Positions 1 to 7,630 of a stretch of DNA of 64,000 nt are shown here, in pieces. The notes under the pieces were generated by a model. The model was given only the letters and a program-made list of their open reading frames with translations, did not search any database and was not told where the DNA came from. The position numbers and the translations under genes were made by a program. How positions within the stretch are numbered: the stretch's first letter is position 1; each line of letters opens with the position of its first letter. Origin of the DNA: Leptospira biflexa serovar Patoc strain 'Patoc 1 (Paris)' (lineage in GTDB: Bacteria; Spirochaetota; Leptospiria; Leptospirales; Leptospiraceae); the NCBI RefSeq assembly GCF_000017685.1, contig NC_010602.1, positions 3,297,001-3,361,000 of the forward strand, given 5' to 3'.

Positions 1-268
1 GTGTAATGTTCTCATCAAACGATATGATTTGCCTTCTCTCATCCTCAAAATGCCTGACAATGACCATTTAGAAATTTGGGGAAAGGATCATGCGAGAAAA
101 AGTTATAAGAATGTGATCCATCCTAACATTGAATCACTCATGAAAGCCCTCTTCGATTCGATCAATAAGAAGGATCATTTTCAATTCATTGGCATCGAAA
201 GAGCGAATTCAGAGAGAAAATCAGGATTTTTAATGACGAGAAGGGGTTTTACGAGGGCAATCGCGTAA
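1..268 (+). CDS. 3' end of a gene cut by the window edge, unknown function
   Basis: An open frame runs from the first bases of the window to a TAA at 266-268. It has no stop upstream of the TTG at 29, so the gene very probably begins outside the window and only the last 88 or so residues are visible. The visible part is hydrophilic and mixed in charge, ends in a basic tail (MTRRGFTRAIA), and shows no signal peptide, membrane segment or metal motif. I do not recognise the family. It could also be a short protein starting at the TTG, but that start has no convincing ribosome site, so a truncated C-terminus is preferred. Confidence 0.5.
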   Translation, partial: CNVLIKRYDLPSLILKMPDNDHLEIWGKDHARKSYKNVIHPNIESLMKALFDSINKKDHFQFIGIERANSERKSGFLMTRRGFTRAIA

Positions 269-296
269 ATTTTTCCGAATGAAACCTCTATAAATG

Positions 297-322
297 AAAA
301 AACCCGCAGGTTTTGCGGGTTT
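297..322 (-). terminator. Rho-independent terminator of the lysine-rich mini-gene
   Basis: A perfect 9-bp stem (AAACCCGCA at 300-308 with TGCGGGTTT at 314-322) encloses a 5-base loop. Read on the minus strand it is followed at once by a run of six T (complement of 297-302), the classic intrinsic terminator form. It lies about 45 bp past the stop of the mini-gene at 368-442. On the plus strand there is no good U tract, so it serves mainly the minus-strand gene. Confidence 0.8.
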
Positions 323-367
323 ACACAATCTTACTTCGATAGTTTCGAAGGAAGAATCAAATCTAAG

Positions 368-442
368 TTATTTCTTAGATTTTTTCTTTGCAGCTTTTTT
401 CTTAGCGGCTTTCTTTTTTGCGGCTTTCTTTTTAGCAACCAT
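368..442 (-). CDS. 24-residue lysine/alanine-rich basic peptide, H1-like
   Basis: An ATG at 442 and a TAA at 368 enclose 24 codons: a short MVA lead, a KKK block, three AAKKK pentads and a KSKK end, so about 60% of residues are lysine and there are no acidic residues. The reading frame is supported by an AAGGA site 8 bases before the ATG, a promoter-like pair at 514-542 and a terminator at 297-322. Lysine and alanine codons vary between repeats (AAA/AAG, GCC/GCT/GCA), which points to selection on the peptide rather than a simple DNA repeat. AAKKK repeats resemble the tails of histone H1-like bacterial proteins such as chlamydial Hc1/Hc2, so binding to DNA or RNA is a reasonable inference, but no function is shown. 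Confidence 0.72.
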   Translation of the reverse strand: MVAKKKAAKKKAAKKKAAKKKSKK

Positions 443-513
443 TGTGATCGTCCTTATCTTTTGATTTCAAAACACGGCTGTCCTTGGCAAACAGAGAGTG
501 AATTGATACGACA

Positions 514-542
514 TAATTAAATCAGATCATTTTAAATGTAAA
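514..542 (-). promoter_or_regulatory. Putative sigma-70 promoter of the lysine-rich mini-gene
   Basis: On the minus strand TTTACA (complement of 537-542) is followed after 17 bases by TAATTA (514-519), a fair match to -35 and -10 boxes. It sits about 70 bp upstream of the ATG at 442 in a very AT-rich stretch. The region 443-601 holds no other gene. Confidence 0.4.
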
Positions 543-601
543 GAAATTTTATTTTTTGCATGAATTTTTATTCAAAATAAAAAAACAGGCTAATACTCAT
601 T

Positions 602-1621
602 CTACGGAACATTGATAACAATCTTACCGATCGTATGTCCACTTTGCATTGTACGGAGTGCATCATGCATTGAATCGAATGAAAATTGATGTCCAATCGT
701 TTGTTTTGGTAAAGATAACATCATTAATTCCGAAAAATGTTTTCTCAATTCATCAATTTCATTCCATAACCATATTAAATTGAATCCCAATACTGATTTA
801 TTGTCTGAAATCATCGATAACGGATCAATTTTTGGTCTTGTGAGGTATGAATAAACAATCGAAAACCAATTTCGGAATGAATGTGATGGTGTGAAGTTAG
901 CACTACCATAGGTAACAAGCCTTCCCATTGGTGCTAAGAGATCATAACTGTCGTGAAAATAACGACCACCTAAACATTCTAAAACGATTTTTAATGGTGC
1001 TCCCTTCAAAATTTTATGCATCTCTTCTTTAAAATTTGGTGATCGAGTGAGAAAAAAATCATAACCAACCTCTTTTAAGATCGAAAACTTAACGGAATCA
1101 CCTACAAGTCCGATCGCGATTGCTTTTTTTTTCTGAATGATATGACCTGCCATGATTCCAACACCACCTGCAGCGCTATGAACCAATACATGATCACCTT
1201 CTTTCACTTGTCCAAGTGGAATGAGTGCATAGTATGCAGTGAGTGCTTGCACAGCAAACGATGCACCATCTTGCATCGTCCAATCCTTTGGAAGTGTGAA
1301 GATTGTTTTTTCTGAGATGTTCAGATGAGTTGCATACGCACCAAACCGAGTGACACCAAAAACTTGGTCTCCTACTTCAAAATCCTTAACATTTGGGCCT
1401 ATTTTTACGATTTTCCCTGAAAATTCTAATCCCGGAATGAAACTCCCTTTCGGTGTTGCTGAGTACAAACCATAAACAGAAAAAACATCAGCGAAGTTAA
1501 GACCGATGGCCCTTACCTCAACTGTGACCTCGTCGTTCTCGGGAGGTCGCAACATTTCTTTTTTTTGCTGTAAATGATCGATGGATCCCGTTTTGTGAAT
1601 GCGGTAGACTTCTCTTTGCAT
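602..1621 (-). CDS. Zinc-independent medium-chain dehydrogenase, quinone-oxidoreductase type
   Basis: This 339-residue protein has the two-domain layout of NADPH:quinone oxidoreductases (MDR superfamily): an N-terminal GroES-like domain with GLNFADV near residue 40 and PGLEFSGKI near 64, and a Rossmann domain with HSAAGGVG near 150 that binds NAD(P)H. The catalytic and structural zinc cysteines of true alcohol dehydrogenases are absent, so it should reduce quinones, enones or a similar carbonyl substrate in the cytoplasm. The substrate cannot be told from sequence. It starts at an ATG and is divergent from gcvT, sharing a 77-bp intergenic region. VAT1-like or crotonyl-CoA-reductase-like members are alternatives. 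Confidence 0.8.
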   Translation of the reverse strand: MQREVYRIHKTGSIDHLQQKKEMLRPPENDEVTVEVRAIGLNFADVFSVYGLYSATPKGSFIPGLEFSGKIVKIGPNVKDFEVGDQVFGVTRFGAYATHLNISEKTIFTLPKDWTMQDGASFAVQALTAYYALIPLGQVKEGDHVLVHSAAGGVGIMAGHIIQKKKAIAIGLVGDSVKFSILKEVGYDFFLTRSPNFKEEMHKILKGAPLKIVLECLGGRYFHDSYDLLAPMGRLVTYGSANFTPSHSFRNWFSIVYSYLTRPKIDPLSMISDNKSVLGFNLIWLWNEIDELRKHFSELMMLSLPKQTIGHQFSFDSMHDALRTMQSGHTIGKIVINVP

Positions 1622-1698
1622 AATGGGTTAAAAAAAATTCAATTCCATAACGATGAAACCATTTTTCTATGGTAGAAGAGTCTACATAAGAGAACACC

Positions 1699-2811
1699 GT
1701 GGAACTAAAACAAACACCCCTACACTCAATTCATAAAGAAATGGGAGCCAAGATGGTTCCTTTCGGCGGATGGGACATGCCCGTTCAGTATACAGGTATC
1801 ATCCAAGAACATTTGGCAACAAGAGCAAACGCAGGCATCTTCGATGTTTCCCATATGGGTGAAATTTTTGTCACTGGGGATGCCAATGATGTTTTGGATT
1901 TTTTAGAATCTGTAACATGTAATACGATCTCTACCATGAAAGAAGGCCAAGTGCAATACAATGCAGTGGTGAATGAAGTGGGTGGGCTCGTGGATGATAT
2001 CACTGTATATAAATTCAATGATACAAAATATATGATTTGTTCGAATGCATCCAACTTCGAGGCAGTGACCCAACATTTACTTAAGTATGTGAAAGGAAAC
2101 GTTTCGATTGCTAATGATAGTAAAAATTGGCACCAAATCGCCTTACAAGGTCCAAAAGCTGATGCAATCTTTACAAAATACTTAGGAAAAGATTTATCTT
2201 CCATTTTATATTATCATTTTGAAGAAATGAATTGGAGAGGTGAGACCATCATTGTATCTCGCACAGGTTATACGGGCGAAGATGGATTTGAAATTTATAC
2301 TTCCAATGCACTTGGTGTGACTCTTTGGAAAGAGTTACTCGAAATCGGAAAGGATTTTGGTCTAGTTCCAGTTGGACTTGGGGCAAGGGACACACTCCGC
2401 CTCGAAGCCAAGTATCCTTTGTATGGACATGAATTGAATGCAGAGTGGACACCCGTAGAATCCGGAATCAATTTCATCGTCAAAGAAAAATCCAAACCCT
2501 ATCTCGGTTATGACCGCATCATCGCTGATAAAAAAAATGGTCCCAAATCAAAAGTCGTTGGCGTCCGCCTCTTGGAACCAGGAGTTCTACGAGAAAATTT
2601 CCCTATTTTTGCAGCAGATGGGAAAGAAATTGGCAAAACAACCTCGGGAACCCATTCCCCTAGCCGGAAAGAATCCTTGGGACTTGCCATTCTCCAAACC
2701 GAATTCGCAAAAAACCAAACGGAAGTATTTGTGGAGATTCGTGGGCAGAAGAAATTGGCTAAAGTAGAGACTGGTGCCTTTGTCCAAGGCAGTGTCCGAA
2801 ACAATCGCTAA
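1699..2811 (+). CDS. gcvT: Glycine cleavage T protein, aminomethyltransferase
   Basis: GcvT moves the methylene group from the aminomethyl-lipoyl arm of GcvH to tetrahydrofolate, releasing ammonia. The 370-residue length is normal. It shows the T-protein hallmarks: the N-terminal [24 protein letters not shown], the folate-site region [14 protein letters not shown] near residue 190, and [20 protein letters not shown] near 230. The start is GTG at 1699; no ATG lies nearby in frame. It is the first gene of gcvT-gcvH-gcvP, 15 bp before gcvH. The 77-bp leader is too short for a tandem glycine riboswitch and I see none. Confidence 0.97.
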   Translation: MELKQTPLHSIHKEMGAKMVPFGGWDMPVQYTGIIQEHLATRANAGIFDVSHMGEIFVTGDANDVLDFLESVTCNTISTMKEGQVQYNAVVNEVGGLVDDITVYKFNDTKYMICSNASNFEAVTQHLLKYVKGNVSIANDSKNWHQIALQGPKADAIFTKYLGKDLSSILYYHFEEMNWRGETIIVSRTGYTGEDGFEIYTSNALGVTLWKELLEIGKDFGLVPVGLGARDTLRLEAKYPLYGHELNAEWTPVESGINFIVKEKSKPYLGYDRIIADKKNGPKSKVVGVRLLEPGVLRENFPIFAADGKEIGKTTSGTHSPSRKESLGLAILQTEFAKNQTEVFVEIRGQKKLAKVETGAFVQGSVRNNR

Positions 2812-2826
2812 TGTAAGGAAAAAACC

Positions 2827-3219
2827 ATGGCAGACACACAAGCAAAAGACGGTTATTATTATACTGAAAAACACGAATGGGTGAAGGTAGAGGGCGATGT
2901 GGCTCTTATTGGAATCACGGATTTCGCACAAAACGCATTAGGTGACATTGTTTTCATCGACCTTCCAAAACCTGGAAAACAAATCAAAGCAAAAGATAGC
3001 CTTGGAACCATTGAATCTGTGAAAGCAGCCGAGGATTTGTATTCCCCTATCTCTGGCGAAGTGGTCGAAACCAATGCAACACTTGGTTCCAATCCCCAAG
3101 CAGTGAACGCAGAACCATTTGATACTTGGATGGTGAAATTAAAAAACATCCAAACCTCTGAGCTTGGTGGTTTATTAACTGCTGCACAATACAAAGAATA
3201 CGTTTCGAAATTGGATTAA
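2827..3219 (+). CDS. gcvH: Glycine cleavage H protein, lipoyl carrier
   Basis: GcvH is the small lipoylated shuttle that carries the aminomethyl group between GcvP and GcvT. The 130-residue protein has [20 protein letters not shown] near residue 16 and the lipoylation site [18 protein letters not shown], in which the lysine of ESVKA near residue 65 receives lipoate. An AAGGA site precedes the ATG at 2827. It lies between gcvT and gcvP with gaps of 15 and 10 bp, so the three are surely one transcript. Lipoate attachment must be supplied by enzymes outside the window. Confidence 0.97.
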   Translation: MADTQAKDGYYYTEKHEWVKVEGDVALIGITDFAQNALGDIVFIDLPKPGKQIKAKDSLGTIESVKAAEDLYSPISGEVVETNATLGSNPQAVNAEPFDTWMVKLKNIQTSELGGLLTAAQYKEYVSKLD

Positions 3220-3229
3220 TAGGAGTTAT

Positions 3230-6151
3230 TTGCAAGTGAGTTCCGTACAACCTACATCACCGATCCATTCCCCTTACGAAGAAACACTTGAACCAAGTGA
3301 TACCTTCCTTCGCCGTCATGTTGGTGTGACAGAAACAACTGTTTCTGAAATGCTTTCTACGATTGGATACAAGGAGTTGGATGATCTCATCAATGATGCA
3401 GTACCCGAAAACATTCGGTTGCGTAAGGAACTCGATTTACCAAAACCAATTGGTGAATATGCACTCCAAAAAGAATTAAAGAAGATTGTTTCGAAAAACA
3501 AAATCTACAGATCTTACTTAGGTCTTGGTTACTATTCTTGTATCACTCCCCCTGTGATCCAAAGGAATATTTTAGAAAATCCAGGTTGGTACACCGCATA
3601 CACTCCTTACCAAGCAGAGATTGCCCAAGGACGTATGGAAGCTCTTATCAACTTCCAAACCATGATCACTGATCTTACGGGAATGGAAATTGCGAATGCA
3701 TCACTTCTCGATGAAGGGACAGCGGCAGCGGAAGCAATGAATATGTTGTTTTCCTTGAAAGATGATGCTCAAGGAAAATCATTTTTTGTTTCACAGTCGA
3801 TTCACCCGCAAACCTTAGATGTGATTCGTACACGGGCCATTCCGCTGGGGATCAATATTGTTGTGGGATCATTCAAAAAGATGGTGCCCTCCAATGATTT
3901 TTTTGGAGCGATTGTCCAATACCCATCCACGGATGGAACCATTTATGATTTTAGCGAATTCATTGAAAGCCTGCATAAGGTAGGAGCCAAAACAGTTGTT
4001 GCGGCGGACTTACTTGCTCTGACCATTCTCAAAGCACCAGGCGAGATGAATGCAGACGTGGTAGTAGGAACCACACAAAGATTTGGATTACCACTTGGTT
4101 TTGGTGGCCCACATGCGGGTTATTTTGCAACCAAAGAAGAATACAAACGTAATATGCCTGGTAGGCTCATCGGAGTATCCAAAGATTCACAAGGGAAACC
4201 TGGTTACCGCTTGAGTTTACAAACACGCGAACAACACATTCGCCGTGACAAAGCAACATCGAACATCTGTACTGCGCAAGTCTTACTCGCAGTACTATCA
4301 TCCATGTATGCAGTTTACCATGGACCAAAAGGCCTCAAACAAATTGCATCCCGTGTACATAGAATGACAACCATCCTTGCGACGGGGCTTGAAAAGTTAG
4401 GATATAAAATCATTTCCAATCCATACTTTGATACGATTCGTGTGGAATTGTCCAAAATTTCCTCTGCGGAAATCATCCATTATGCAGAAGAAAGAGAAAT
4501 CAATATCAGACAAGTTTCTGGTCACGTCATCAGTATTTCTTTGGATGAAACTACCAACTTAAAAGACATCAAAGATTTACTCGAAGTATTCAACGAAAAC
4601 AAATCTCTTCATTTTCCATTAGAAGACCTTACTGCAAAAGAAGAATGGAAAATTCCTGAGTTACTCGAGAGAAAGTCAACGTATTTAACACATCCCGTTT
4701 TCAACAGTTTCCATACAGAAACAGAAATGTTACGTTACATTCGTAGACTGGAATCAAAAGACTTATCCTTAACCACATCCATGATTGCGCTTGGTTCTTG
4801 TACGATGAAACTCAATGCATCGACTGAGATGTATCCTGTCACTTGGCCAGAACTTTCCAACATCCATCCTTTTGTTCCCGAAAACCAAACAGAAGGGTAC
4901 AGAACTTTGTTTAGCCAATTGGAAAAATGGTTATGTGAAATCACAGGATTTGCAGAAGTTTCACTCCAACCGAACGCAGGTTCGCAAGGAGAATATGCTG
5001 GATTACTGGCAATTCGCAATTACCACCAAAGCCGAAATGATATGCATAGAGACATTTGTCTCATCCCAATTTCTGCTCATGGCACAAACCCTGCCTCTGC
5101 CGTGATGGCTGGTTTCAAAGTGGTTCCTGTGAATTGTGATATCAATGGAAACATTGATGTCGAAGACTTAAAGAAAAAAGCCATTGAATACAAAGACAAG
5201 TTAGGTGCCTTAATGGTAACCTATCCATCCACACATGGTGTGTTTGAAGCTTCCATCAAAGAAATTTGCCAAACCATTCATGACAACGGTGGACAAGTGT
5301 ACATGGATGGAGCCAATATGAATGCACAGGTTGGATTGACACGACCTGGTGACATTGGTGCTGATGTTTGCCATTTGAACTTACACAAAACGTTTTGTAT
5401 CCCTCACGGTGGTGGTGGACCTGGTGTGGGTCCCATTGGCGTTGCCGAACACTTAGCACCTTTCCTTCCAGGCCATAGCTTAGTGGAAAATGGATCCAAT
5501 AATAGCCAGTGGGCCGTCTCTGCAGCTCCATGGGGATCAGCATCCATTATCGTGATCTCTTGGGCATACATTGCGATGCTCGGATTTGATGGACTTCGAT
5601 ATGCAACAAAAATTGCCATCCTGAATGCCAACTACATTGCCAAAAAACTAGAATCCGCATTCCCTGTGTTATACAAAGGAAACAAAGGACTTGTTGCCCA
5701 CGAATGTATCCTTGATATGCGTGGTTTCAAAAAAACAAGTGGGATCGAAGTGGAAGATATCGCCAAACGACTCATTGACTATGGTTTCCACTCACCTACC
5801 ATGTCATTTCCAGTTCCAGGAACCTTAATGGTAGAACCAACAGAATCAGAATCGAAAGATGAATTGGATCGTTTCATTGATTCGATGTTATCCATCGCTC
5901 TTGAAATTAAGGACATTGAGTCAGGTGTTCTTTCCAAAGAAGATAACCCACTGAAGAACTCACCTCATACAGCCGACATGGTGATTAGCGACTCATGGAA
6001 ACATACGTATCCAAGAGAACGGGCGGCGTACCCTTTACCTTGGTTACGAACTCGTAAATTTTGGCCAAGTGTAGGACGTGTGGACAATGTGTATGGAGAC
6101 CGAAATTTAGTTTGTTCTTGTATCCCAATGGAAAACTACGTCGTTTCTTAA
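3230..6151 (+). CDS. gcvP: Glycine dehydrogenase (decarboxylating), P protein
   Basis: GcvP is the pyridoxal-phosphate enzyme that decarboxylates glycine and loads GcvH. At 973 residues it is the single-chain form, with the GcvPA-like half first and the GcvPB-like half second. The N-terminal region has [17 protein letters not shown] and [19 protein letters not shown]. The PLP-binding lysine lies in [16 protein letters not shown] near residue 715, after THGVFEAS. The start is uncertain: TTG at 3230 lies 4 bases after AGGAG, while GTG at 3236 lies 10 bases after it and would give a protein starting MSSVQP. No frameshift or missing motif is seen. Confidence 0.96.
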   Translation: MQVSSVQPTSPIHSPYEETLEPSDTFLRRHVGVTETTVSEMLSTIGYKELDDLINDAVPENIRLRKELDLPKPIGEYALQKELKKIVSKNKIYRSYLGLGYYSCITPPVIQRNILENPGWYTAYTPYQAEIAQGRMEALINFQTMITDLTGMEIANASLLDEGTAAAEAMNMLFSLKDDAQGKSFFVSQSIHPQTLDVIRTRAIPLGINIVVGSFKKMVPSNDFFGAIVQYPSTDGTIYDFSEFIESLHKVGAKTVVAADLLALTILKAPGEMNADVVVGTTQRFGLPLGFGGPHAGYFATKEEYKRNMPGRLIGVSKDSQGKPGYRLSLQTREQHIRRDKATSNICTAQVLLAVLSSMYAVYHGPKGLKQIASRVHRMTTILATGLEKLGYKIISNPYFDTIRVELSKISSAEIIHYAEEREINIRQVSGHVISISLDETTNLKDIKDLLEVFNENKSLHFPLEDLTAKEEWKIPELLERKSTYLTHPVFNSFHTETEMLRYIRRLESKDLSLTTSMIALGSCTMKLNASTEMYPVTWPELSNIHPFVPENQTEGYRTLFSQLEKWLCEITGFAEVSLQPNAGSQGEYAGLLAIRNYHQSRNDMHRDICLIPISAHGTNPASAVMAGFKVVPVNCDINGNIDVEDLKKKAIEYKDKLGALMVTYPSTHGVFEASIKEICQTIHDNGGQVYMDGANMNAQVGLTRPGDIGADVCHLNLHKTFCIPHGGGGPGVGPIGVAEHLAPFLPGHSLVENGSNNSQWAVSAAPWGSASIIVISWAYIAMLGFDGLRYATKIAILNANYIAKKLESAFPVLYKGNKGLVAHECILDMRGFKKTSGIEVEDIAKRLIDYGFHSPTMSFPVPGTLMVEPTESESKDELDRFIDSMLSIALEIKDIESGVLSKEDNPLKNSPHTADMVISDSWKHTYPRERAAYPLPWLRTRKFWPSVGRVDNVYGDRNLVCSCIPMENYVVS

Positions 6152-6166
6152 GAGACAAACCAATTT

Positions 6167-6493
6167 ATGTTTTACGAAAAACATGTTTTTGTCTGTGAAA
6201 ACCAAAGGGCACCCGGCGAACGGGTGTCTTGTGGGAACCAAGGTTCCATCGAACTCCTTAAATTATTAAAACAAAAAGCAGCAAAAGCTGGAATCGAATA
6301 CAAATTCCGAGTCCAAAAATCTGGTTGTTTGGATCGTTGTGAATTGGGGCCCATCCAAGTTTCCTATCCAGAGGGCATATGGTTTGCCATGAAAACAGAA
6401 GCCGATGTCGATATCATTTTAGAATACTATCTAAAAACTAACCAACCAGAGAAGTACCAACATCTGATTGTATCTGATGACAAAGTTCTCTAA
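6167..6493 (+). CDS. Thioredoxin-like 2Fe-2S ferredoxin
   Basis: This 108-residue cytoplasmic protein has four cysteines at 10, 22, 54 and 58 in the spacing of thioredoxin-like 2Fe-2S ferredoxins: FVCENQR, VSCGNQG, and the closely spaced SGCLDRCELGP. The length matches this Shethna-type family. It should carry single electrons, but the partner is not shown. It starts 15 bp after gcvP and ends before a strong terminator, so it is probably the last gene of the glycine cleavage transcript. That link is unusual and may be positional only. The region 6494-6711 after it holds no gene. Confidence 0.85.
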   Translation: MFYEKHVFVCENQRAPGERVSCGNQGSIELLKLLKQKAAKAGIEYKFRVQKSGCLDRCELGPIQVSYPEGIWFAMKTEADVDIILEYYLKTNQPEKYQHLIVSDDKVL

Positions 6494-6513
6494 AAACCAG
6501 AACACAATGCACA

Positions 6514-6546
6514 CCTAACATGAACTTTTGTTAGGAATTTTTTTTT
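6514..6546 (+). terminator. Rho-independent terminator after gcvTHP-ferredoxin
   Basis: CCTAACA (6514-6520) pairs with TGTTAGG (6529-6535) and is followed by AA and a run of nine T. This is a good intrinsic terminator about 20 bp past the ferredoxin stop, closing the transcription unit that starts at gcvT. Confidence 0.8.
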
Positions 6547-6596
6547 GGTTTTGGGGAATGGTTCGTCAACCGAGTGGTTTTGTGGTAAGTTGGCGT

Positions 6597-6643
6597 CAAT
6601 GGGTGGCGGGTGGATAACCCCACCCATTGATCAGGGTGGGGGG
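6597..6643 (+). promoter_or_regulatory. GC-rich leader with mutually exclusive hairpins before cytochrome c gene
   Basis: One C-rich segment (CCCCACCC, 6618-6625) can pair with three different G-rich partners: CAATGGGTGG at 6597-6606 (a 10-bp stem with 6620-6629), GGGTGG at 6608-6613, or GGGTGGGG at 6634-6641 (an 8-bp stem with an 8-base loop). These structures exclude each other. The island stands out in an AT-rich genome and lies 70-115 bp upstream of the cytochrome c start at 6712. It may be a folding switch in the leader RNA, or a protein- or quadruplex-forming DNA element. No known riboswitch is recognised. Confidence 0.35.
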
Positions 6644-6711
6644 AGTGTACCCACATTTCCCTCCAAATCCCACTTGACCAAATCCCCACTTCCATTCCAA
6701 TTCCTCCACCA

Positions 6712-7587
6712 ATGAAAAAAATTTCCCGAACCCTTCTTATCTTTTTTGTCACCCTAATCCTACTACTTACTGTGTTCGTATCCGCTATCTACGTACTTAG
6801 TAACTCTCGCATGGGACAAACGTTTGCAGTGAACCCAACCCCAATTCCCAAATTCATTTCCAAAGAGGACCTTACGGAAGGAAAGCGCCTCTACCAATCA
6901 CGTGGTTGTGGAGATTGTCATGATGTTGATGGAAGTGGCAAAACCTTCATCAGTGACCCTGCCATCGGGACAATCTCTGGAGCAAACTTAACAGCTGGTA
7001 TCGGTGGGATACTCAGAGATCGGAGTGATGAAGAGTTAGCAATCGCCATTCGTCATGGTGTTGGAAAAAATGGTCGTGCACTCATTTTTATGCCATCAAC
7101 TGATTTCCAAGGGATGACAAACGAAGATATCGGCAAACTGGTCTCTTATCTTCGCTCCATGCCGTCAATTGATAAAGAACAAGGTGAGATCAATCCTGGT
7201 CCACTGGGTAGATTTTTGTTTTTGATTGGTGAGATACCTATCTTAGTTTCAGCTGAGCAGATCATCCACGAGACAAACCACCTCCAAAATCTAAAACCAA
7301 CAGTCTCATTAGAATATGGTAAGTATGTTGCGGCAACTTGCACAGGTTGTCATGGAATGAAGTTAGTTGGTGGACCCATCCAAGGAGCACCTCCCGAATG
7401 GCCACCAGCACAAAACATTACTAAGGTGGGACTTTCTCAATATACAGAAACCACTTTTATCCAATCCATCCGAACAGGCAAACGTCCCGATGGATCTGAA
7501 ATGAAATTTCCAATGCCTTGGCAAAGTTTGGCAAAACTTACGGACATAGAATTAAAGGCACTTTGGATGTATTTGCAATCAATTTAA
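6712..7587 (+). CDS. Membrane-anchored dihaem c-type cytochrome
   Basis: The 291-residue protein begins with one membrane helix (about residues 7-30) and then two periplasmic cytochrome c domains. Haem sites are CGDCH at 66-70 and CTGCH near 212, with likely axial methionines in IFMPSTD near residue 125 and in KFPMPWQSLA near 265. It should pass electrons between a membrane dehydrogenase or quinol-oxidising complex and a terminal acceptor. The closest general match is the two-domain cytochrome subunit of alcohol or gluconate dehydrogenase-like complexes, but no dehydrogenase lies beside it. A GC-rich leader with competing hairpins precedes it, and it faces the protease gene at 7631 across 43 bp. 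Confidence 0.85.
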   Translation: MKKISRTLLIFFVTLILLLTVFVSAIYVLSNSRMGQTFAVNPTPIPKFISKEDLTEGKRLYQSRGCGDCHDVDGSGKTFISDPAIGTISGANLTAGIGGILRDRSDEELAIAIRHGVGKNGRALIFMPSTDFQGMTNEDIGKLVSYLRSMPSIDKEQGEINPGPLGRFLFLIGEIPILVSAEQIIHETNHLQNLKPTVSLEYGKYVAATCTGCHGMKLVGGPIQGAPPEWPPAQNITKVGLSQYTETTFIQSIRTGKRPDGSEMKFPMPWQSLAKLTDIELKALWMYLQSI

Positions 7588-7630
7588 ATACACCCAAGTA
7601 ACCCTTTTGCGATGTGAAAAAGTTGCCCTT

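Noticed and set aside
368..442. Lysine-rich repeat as a non-coding microsatellite
   Set aside because: A ribosome site, start, stop and terminator are all in place and codons vary between repeats, so a coding reading is better supported.
1622..1698. Possible glycine riboswitch before gcvT
   Set aside because: The gap is only 77 bp and shares promoters with the divergent gene. No tandem glycine aptamer features are visible.
2508..2931. Several open frames antisense to gcvT and gcvH
   Set aside because: They are shadows of well-identified genes with no start signals.
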